Shown piece by piece: positions 58,267 to 64,000 of a stretch of DNA of 64,000 nt (position 1 is its first letter; every line of letters begins with the position of its first letter). A program made the position numbers and the translations under genes. The notes beneath the pieces were generated by a model, which was not told the origin of the DNA, searched no databases, and saw nothing but the letters and a program-made list of their open reading frames with translations. The stretch comes from Petasospora fabianii. Its lineage: Eukaryota; Ascomycota; Saccharomycetes; Phaffomycetales; Wickerhamomycetaceae. Where the stretch lies: the NCBI GenBank assembly GCA_022641835.1, contig CP048717.1, forward strand, positions 1,364,001 through 1,428,000. Direction: 5' to 3'.

Positions 58267-61200
58267 TCAAACGAAAATGGCAATAACAGCGAGCACCCCG
58301 AAGATGGAGGCTCCAGAACGAGCACCAGCACCTTCAAATGTGGAGATGGACTGGGCGGAAGGAGAAGTTGAACCTGGTGTCTCAGAAGGAGATCCCGGAA
58401 TATAAGCGGAGGAGGTAGAACCAGAAGCTGGAACACTTGTTTCATCCGATGTCTGACCAACCGATGAAGCCCCGGTACCAGGAGTTGTAGCAGTGACCAC
58501 AACGCTTGTCTCAGCCAAGGTGTGACCATATGATGAAGCCACATTTCCAGGAACACCTCCACTAGTAGCAGAAGTCTCAAGAGTTGTGGCGTATGAGGAC
58601 GGACCAGGAACGATAACGGTTGCTGGGCTAGTGTTACCATTACCTGATGATGGTGGGGCTGATGTTGATCTTTCGACTGGTGATGACACATGGCCCGAAG
58701 ATCCAAGAGGAGCAGTCGTCACATCCGTTGGATTCTCCGGAGATGATTCGGTAGATGCAGGCGCAAGCGATGTTGAAAGTGCAGTTGTTTCAGTACCAGG
58801 GCTTCCTGGTTGAGTGGAAGTCACAGGTCCTGGTGACGAGGCCCCACTAGCAGTGGATTTAGAGATGGTTCCAATTGATGATGGCTTTGTAGCGCCAGAG
58901 GTATCCGTAGTCTGTACAGTCGAAGTTCCTGGACCAGAGGAGATCACACCGGTCGAAGGAACAGCCGTTGATGGAACGGAGGACGTCACAACAGTTGATG
59001 TCACCACAGAAGATGGAACAGAAGAGACTGGAACTGAAGCCGTATCAACAGTGGATGGAACTGAAGAGCTCACTCCAGTTGAAGACTCAGTTGTAGATGA
59101 GCCCGAGGAAGTCTTAACAGAAGAGGTCACACCGGATGATGGAACTGAGGAAGTCACACCAGATGATGGAACTGAAGAGGTCACACCAGATGATGGAGAT
59201 GATGGAACTGAAGAGGTCACACCAGATGATGGAACTGAAGAAGTCACACCAGATGATGGAACAGAGGAAGTCACACCAGATGATGGAACTGAAGAGGTCA
59301 CACCAGATGATGGAGATGATGGAACTGAAGAGGTCACACCAGATGATGGAACTGAAGAAGTCACACCAGATGATGGAACAGAGGAAGTCACACCAGATGA
59401 TGGAACTGAAGAGGTCACACCAGATGATGGAACTGAAGAGGTCACACCAGATGATGGAACTGAAGAGGTCACACCAGATGATGGAACTGAAGAGGTCACA
59501 CTGGATGATGGAACTGAAGAGGTCACACCAGATGATGGAACTGAAGAGGTCACCAGATGATGGAACTGAAGAGGTCACACCAGATGATGGAACTGAAGAG
59601 GTCACACCGGATGATGGAACTGAAGAGGTCTCCACGGTGGAGGACTCAATCGAAGATGGAACGGAAGAGGTCAAAACAGTAGACGACTCTGAGGAACTTT
59701 CGACGGTTGAAGACTCAACCGATGATGGAACCGAAGACGTCTCAATGGTAGAGAATCAACTGATGATGGAACTGAGGAAGTCTCGATAGTAGAGGACTCA
59801 ACAGTAGACGACTCGACAGTAGACGACTCAACAGTAGAGGACTCAACGGTGGAAGACTCGATAGTAGAGGACTCCAGCAGACGACTCGACAGTAGAGGAC
59901 GACTCGACAGTAGACGACTCGACAGTAGACGACTCAGCAGTAGACGACTCGACAGTAGACGACTCGATAGTAGAGGACGACTCGACAGTAGACGACTCGA
60001 CAGTAGACGACTGACAGCAGACGACTCAACAGTGGAAGACTCGATAGTGAGGACTCAACAGTAGACGACTCGACAGTGAGGACTCAACAGTGGAAGACCT
60101 CGATAGTAGAGGACTCAGCAGTAGAGGACTCAACAGTGAAGACTCGATAGTAGAGGACTCCACAGTAGAGACGACTCGACAGTAGAGGACGACTCGACAG
60201 TAGACGACTCGACAGTAGACGACTCGACAGTAGACGACTCAGCAGTGGAAGACTCGATAGTAGAGGACGACTCGACAGTAGACGACTCGACAGTAGACAA
60301 CTCGACAGTAGACGACTCAACAGTGGAAGACTCGATAGTAGAGGACTCAACAGTAGACGACTCGACAGTAGAGGACTCGACAGTAGACGACTCAAGGTCG
60401 AAGACTCAACAGTGAAGACTCGACAGTAGAGGACTCAACAGTGGAAGACTCGATAGTAGAGGACTCAACAGTAGACGACTCGATCGTAGAGGACTCGATA
60501 GTAGAGGACTCACGGTCGAAGACTCAACAGTGGAAGACTCGATAGTAGACGACTCGACAGTAGACGACTGAACAGTAGACGACTCGATCGTAGGGACTCC
60601 ACGGTCGAAGACTCAGCAGTGGAAGACTCGATAGTAGAAGACTCAACAGTAGACGACTCAACAGTGAAGACTCGATAGTAGAGGACTCAACAGTAGACGA
60701 CTCGATCGTAGAGGACTCGATAGTAGAGACTCCACGGTCGAAGACTCAACAGTGAAGACTCGATAGTAGACGACTCGACAGTAGACGACTCAACAGTGGA
60801 AGACTCGATAGTAGAGGACTCCACGGTCGAAGACTCAACAGTGGAAGACTCGATCGTAGAGGACTCCACGGTCGAAGACTCAGCAGTGGAAGAATCGATA
60901 GTACAAGACTCAACAGTAGATGACTCAACAGTGGAAGACTCGATAGTAGAGGACTCAACAGTAGACGACTCGATCGTAGAGGACTCGATAGTAGACGACT
61001 CCACGGTCGAAGACTCAACAGTGAAGACTCGATCGTAGAGGACTCCACGGTCGAAGACTCAGCAGTGGAAGACTCGATAGTAGAAGACTCAACAGTAGAC
61101 GACTCGACAGTAGACGACTCAACAGTAGACGACTCGACAGTGGAGGACTCCACAGTAGAGGACTCAACAGTGGAAGACTCGATAGTAGAGGACTCAACAG

Positions 61201-64000
61201 TAGACGACTCGATCGTAGAGGACTCGATAGTAGAGACTCAACAGTAGACGACTCAACAGTGGAAGACTCGATAGTAGAGGACTCAACAGTAGACGACTCG
61301 ATCGTAGAGGACTCGATAGTAGAGACCGATAGTAGAGGACTCGATAGTAGACGACTCGACAGTAGACGACTCAACAGTAGAAGACTCGATCGTAGAGGAC
61401 TCGATAGTAGAGGACTCCACGGTCGAAGACTCAGCAGTGGAAGACTCGATAGTAGACGACTCGACAGTAGACGACTCAACAGTAGACGACTCGACAGTAG
61501 AAGACTCGATCGTAGAGGACTCGATAGTAGAGGACTCCACGGTCGAAGACTCAACAGTGGAAGACTCGATAGTAGACGACTCGACAGTAGACGACTCAAC
61601 AGTGGAAGACTCGATCGTAGACGACTCGACAGTAGACGACTCAACAGTAGAAGACTCGATCGTAGAGGACTCGATAGTAGAGGACTCCACGGTCGAAGAC
61701 TCAACAGTGGAAGACTCGATAGTAGACGACTCGACAGTAGACGACTCAACGGTAGAAGACTCGATCGCAGAGGACTCGATAGTAGAGGACTCACGGTCGA
61801 AGACTCAGCAGTGGAAGACTCGATAGTAGACGACTCGACAGTAGACGACTCAACAGTGGAAGACTCGATAGTAGAGGACTCAACAGTAGACGACTCGATG
61901 AGAGGACTCAACAGTGAAGACTCGATAGTAGAGGACTCAACAGTAGAGGACTCAACAGTGGAAGACTCGATAGTAGAGGACTCGACAGTAGACGACTCGA
62001 CAGTAGACGACTCAACAGTGGAAGACTCGATAAAGACGACTCGACAGTAGACGACTCCAACAGTAGAAGACTCGATCGTAGAGGACTCGATAGTAGAGGA
62101 CTCCACGGTCGAAGACTCAGCAGTGGAAGACTCGATAGTAGACGACTCGACAGTAGACGACTCAACAGTAGACGACTCGACAGTAGAAGACTCGATCGTA
62201 GAGGACTCGATAGTAGACGACTCCACGGTCGAAGACTCCACGGTCGAAGACTCAACAGTGGAAGACTCGATCGTAGACGACTCGACAGTAGACGACTCAA
62301 CAGTAGACGACTCGATAGTAGAGGACTCAACAGTAGACGACTCGACAGTAGACGACTCAACAGTGGAAGACTCGATCGTAGAGGACTCCACAGTAGACGA
62401 CTCGATAGTAGAGGACTCAACAGTAGACGACTCGACAGTAGACGACTCGATAGTAGAGGACTCAACAGTAGACGACTCGATCGTAGAGACTCGATAGTAG
62501 AGGACTCAGCAGTAGACGACTCAACAGTGGAAGACTCGATAGTAGAGGACTCAACAGTAGACGACTCGATCGTAGAGGACTCGATAGTAGAGGACTCGAT
62601 AGTAGAGGACTCAACAGTAGACGACTCGACAGTAGACGACTCAACAGTAGAGGACTCAACAGTGGAAGACTCGATAGTAGAGGACTCAACAGTGGAAGAC
62701 TCGATAGTAGAGGACTCGACAGTAGACGACTCGACAGTAGACGACTCAGCAGTAGACGACTCGACAGTAGACGACTCGATAGTAGAGGACTCCAACAGTA
62801 GACGACTCGACAGTAGACGACTCGACAGTAGACGACTCGACAGTAGACGACTCGACAGTAGACGACTCAACAGTAGAAGACTCGTCGTAGAGGACTCGAT
62901 AGTAGAGGACTCCACGGTCGAAGACTCCACAGTGGAAGACTCGATCGTAGACGACTCGACAGTAGACGACTCAACAGTAGACGACTCGATAGTAGAGGAC
63001 TCAACAGTAGACGACTCGACAGTAGACGACTCCAGGTCGAAGACTCAGCAGTGGAAGACTCGATCGTAGAGGACTCGATAGTAAGGACTCCACGGTCGAA
63101 GACTCAACAGTGGAAGACTCGATGTAGAGGACTCCAACAGTAGACGACTCGACAGTAGAGGACTCGATAGTAGACGACTCGATAGCAGAGGACTCGACAG
63201 TAGAGGACTCCACGGTCGAAGACTCAGCAGTAGACGACTCGATCGTAGACGACTCGACAGTAGACGACTCAACAGTAGACGACTCGATAGTAGACGACTC
63301 AATAGATGATGAAGTCTCGATAGTCGAAGATGACACCGTAACATCGCTGGATGGAACATCCGTGCAGTGGTCTGGGTGTGGGTACTTCACATAGCAGAAA
63401 GTCTTAGTCTTGTGCAACCATCCAACGTTCTTAGTGATAGTTGTGCACCAGGAGGTGCTCTCACAGTCAGTGTTTGTCGTAGTGATGGTGGTACAGTCTG
63501 ATGTGGTTGACTCGCTGGACGAAGTGATCACGGAAGATGGCTCTGAGGTTTCGACAGTAGATGGCTCTGAGGAAGTCTCAACAGTAGAAGACTCAACAGA
63601 AGATGGGACTAAAGAAGTCTCAACGGTAGAGGACTCAATCGTGGAGGACTCAACAGTAGATGGCTCCTCCGAAGACGGAACTGAGGAAGTTTCGACAGTG
63701 GAAGACTCAACTGAAGAAGTCTCAATAGTAGAGGACGAGACCGTAACGTCAGTGGATGGAACATTTGTACAGTGGTCTGGGTGTGGATATTTCTCGTAAC
63801 AGAAAGTCTTAGTCTTGTGCAACCATCCAACGTTCTTAGTGATAGTTGTACACCAAGAGGTGCTCTCACAGTCAGTGTTTGTCGTAGTGATGGTGGTACA
63901 GTCTGATGTGGTTGACTCGCTAGACGAGGTGATCACGGAAGATGGCTCAGAGGACTCAACAGTTGAGGACTCAATCGTGGATTCAACAGTAGATGGCTCC
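58267..64000 (-). CDS. GPI-anchored Ser/Thr-rich adhesin/flocculin-like gene, 5' end outside window, frame interrupted many times
   Basis: A cell-wall protein gene runs leftward from beyond base 64000 to the TGA at 58267-58269. Its C-terminus (about 140 residues of Ser/Thr/Pro-rich stalk, then EGAGARSGASIFGVLAVIAIFV) is a typical GPI-attachment signal. Upstream of the stalk come TSSVPSSGV repeats (27 bp), then a long field of ESSTV/ESSTI/ESSTA repeats (15 bp), then two copies of a five-cysteine module (405-bp period). The intact C-terminal frame covers 58267-59553. Reading in the other direction, the module-bearing frame is open from 63936 down to about 63060. Between them the repeat frame slips repeatedly, usually by one base. 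The ligand-binding N-terminal domain is not in the window. Either the assembly has consensus errors or the gene is decaying. Confidence 0.7.
59120..59630 (-). repeat. 27-bp tandem array encoding TSSVPSSGV
   Basis: About 18 units, some with an extra PSS triplet. A 117-bp higher-order unit is duplicated (the GGAGAT variant at about 59196 and again 117 bases later). One unit near 59551 lacks two bases, ending the C-terminal reading frame. Confidence 0.85.
59770..63300 (-). repeat. 15-bp tandem array encoding ESSTV/ESSTI/ESSTA (about 3.5 kb)
   Basis: Over 200 units of the form GAGTCGTCTACTGTC and its variants on the minus strand. Higher-order units are visible: the block beginning AAGACTCGATCG recurs at 61381, 61501 and 61651 (periods of 120 and 150 bases). 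Irregular 14- and 16-base units are scattered through it. Confidence 0.88.
63320..63950 (-). repeat. 405-bp in-frame duplication of a five-cysteine module
   Basis: Two copies of a module with cysteines in SDC, TDC, SWC, TFC and DHC (through CTTITTTNTDC, TKNVGWLHKTKTFCY and YPHPDHC), followed by VTVSSSTIETSS. Equivalent bases at 63395 and 63800 give a 405-bp (135-residue) period. The central 100 bases or so are nearly identical. The module is not one I can name. Confidence 0.8.

Noticed and set aside
59136-63069. Long plus-strand open frames (Asp/Val/Glu-rich DSTVEDSIVEDS type) opposite the adhesin repeats
   Set aside because: They are the mirror of a 15-bp or 27-bp repeat that happens to lack stops in all frames. 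They have no conserved ends or signal and change frame with the same slips.
59120-63300. CRISPR-like array
   Set aside because: Repeats are directly abutting without unique spacers, code for a Ser/Thr stalk, and the genome is eukaryotic.

Overview
The window looks like nuclear chromosomal DNA of an ascomycete budding yeast (Saccharomycotina). The genes are compact and intron-free. Intergenic DNA is AT-rich with poly(A/T) and CT/TG microsatellites. The gene set is typical of yeast: HAP5, MEX67, GGC1, ADK1, PDE2, RNR1, ATG6, SCS7, ZDS, GLT1, PDR-type ABC pump, ADE3, GCD1, RPT4 and HNT3. CTG appears to be read as leucine: codon 484 of RNR1 (14737-14739) falls on the conserved Leu of an NLNK motif, and codon 85 of NAT5 (18778-18780) falls in the acetyl-CoA loop. 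This argues against the CUG-Ser and CUG-Ala clades. Several neighbourhoods recall the S. cerevisiae map as I remember it: divergent HAP5/SNX3 with PDE2 nearby, GCD1-RPT4-HNT3 in the same relative orientation, and SCS7-ZDS-PML39. The last combines two S. cerevisiae duplicate regions (SCS7-ZDS1 and ZDS2-PML39), which fits a lineage without the whole-genome duplication. The species itself cannot be named from this.

Layout. 1-10 kb: a partial unknown gene, HAP5, SNX3, a PHAF1/UPF0183 homologue, MEX67, GGC1, ADK1 and PDE2. 10.8 kb: one tRNA-Gly(GCC). 11.6-21.4 kb: NPT1, RNR1, ATG6/VPS30, DAP1, NAT5 and a secreted RNase T2. 21.6-34.1 kb: SCS7, ZDS, a PML39-like C3HC protein and the large GLT1. 34.1-46 kb: a 2.1-kb gene-free stretch, an invertase with no signal peptide, a small unknown ORF, a PDR5/CDR1-type ABC pump, a 1.7-kb regulatory region and a peroxisomal acyl-CoA thioesterase. 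46-55 kb: ADE3, an ENV9-like dehydrogenase, GCD1, RPT4 and HNT3. 55-64 kb is accessory in character: a single-pass membrane protein with a PY motif, a gene-free kilobase, an unknown zinc-finger-like protein, and the 3' two-thirds or so of a large GPI-anchored adhesin-like gene. The adhesin is built of 27-bp, 15-bp and 405-bp repeats, and its frame is broken many times in this assembly.

Functional themes are mostly housekeeping: nitrogen and one-carbon metabolism (GLT1, ADE3, NPT1), nucleotide metabolism (ADK1, RNR1), autophagy and endosomes (ATG6, SNX3, possibly PHAF1) and sterol/sphingolipid modification (DAP1, SCS7). The more unusual signals are regulatory or structural. They include an RFX/Crt1-like X-box upstream of HNT3, a PACE-like site upstream of RPT4, a dense TCCGA array upstream of the drug pump, a nested CGG/CCG inverted repeat upstream of TES1, a 15-bp element shared by two distant promoter regions, a signal-less invertase that keeps glycosylation sequons, and the degraded-looking adhesin repeat array. 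No transposon, LTR element, CRISPR array or rRNA was found.
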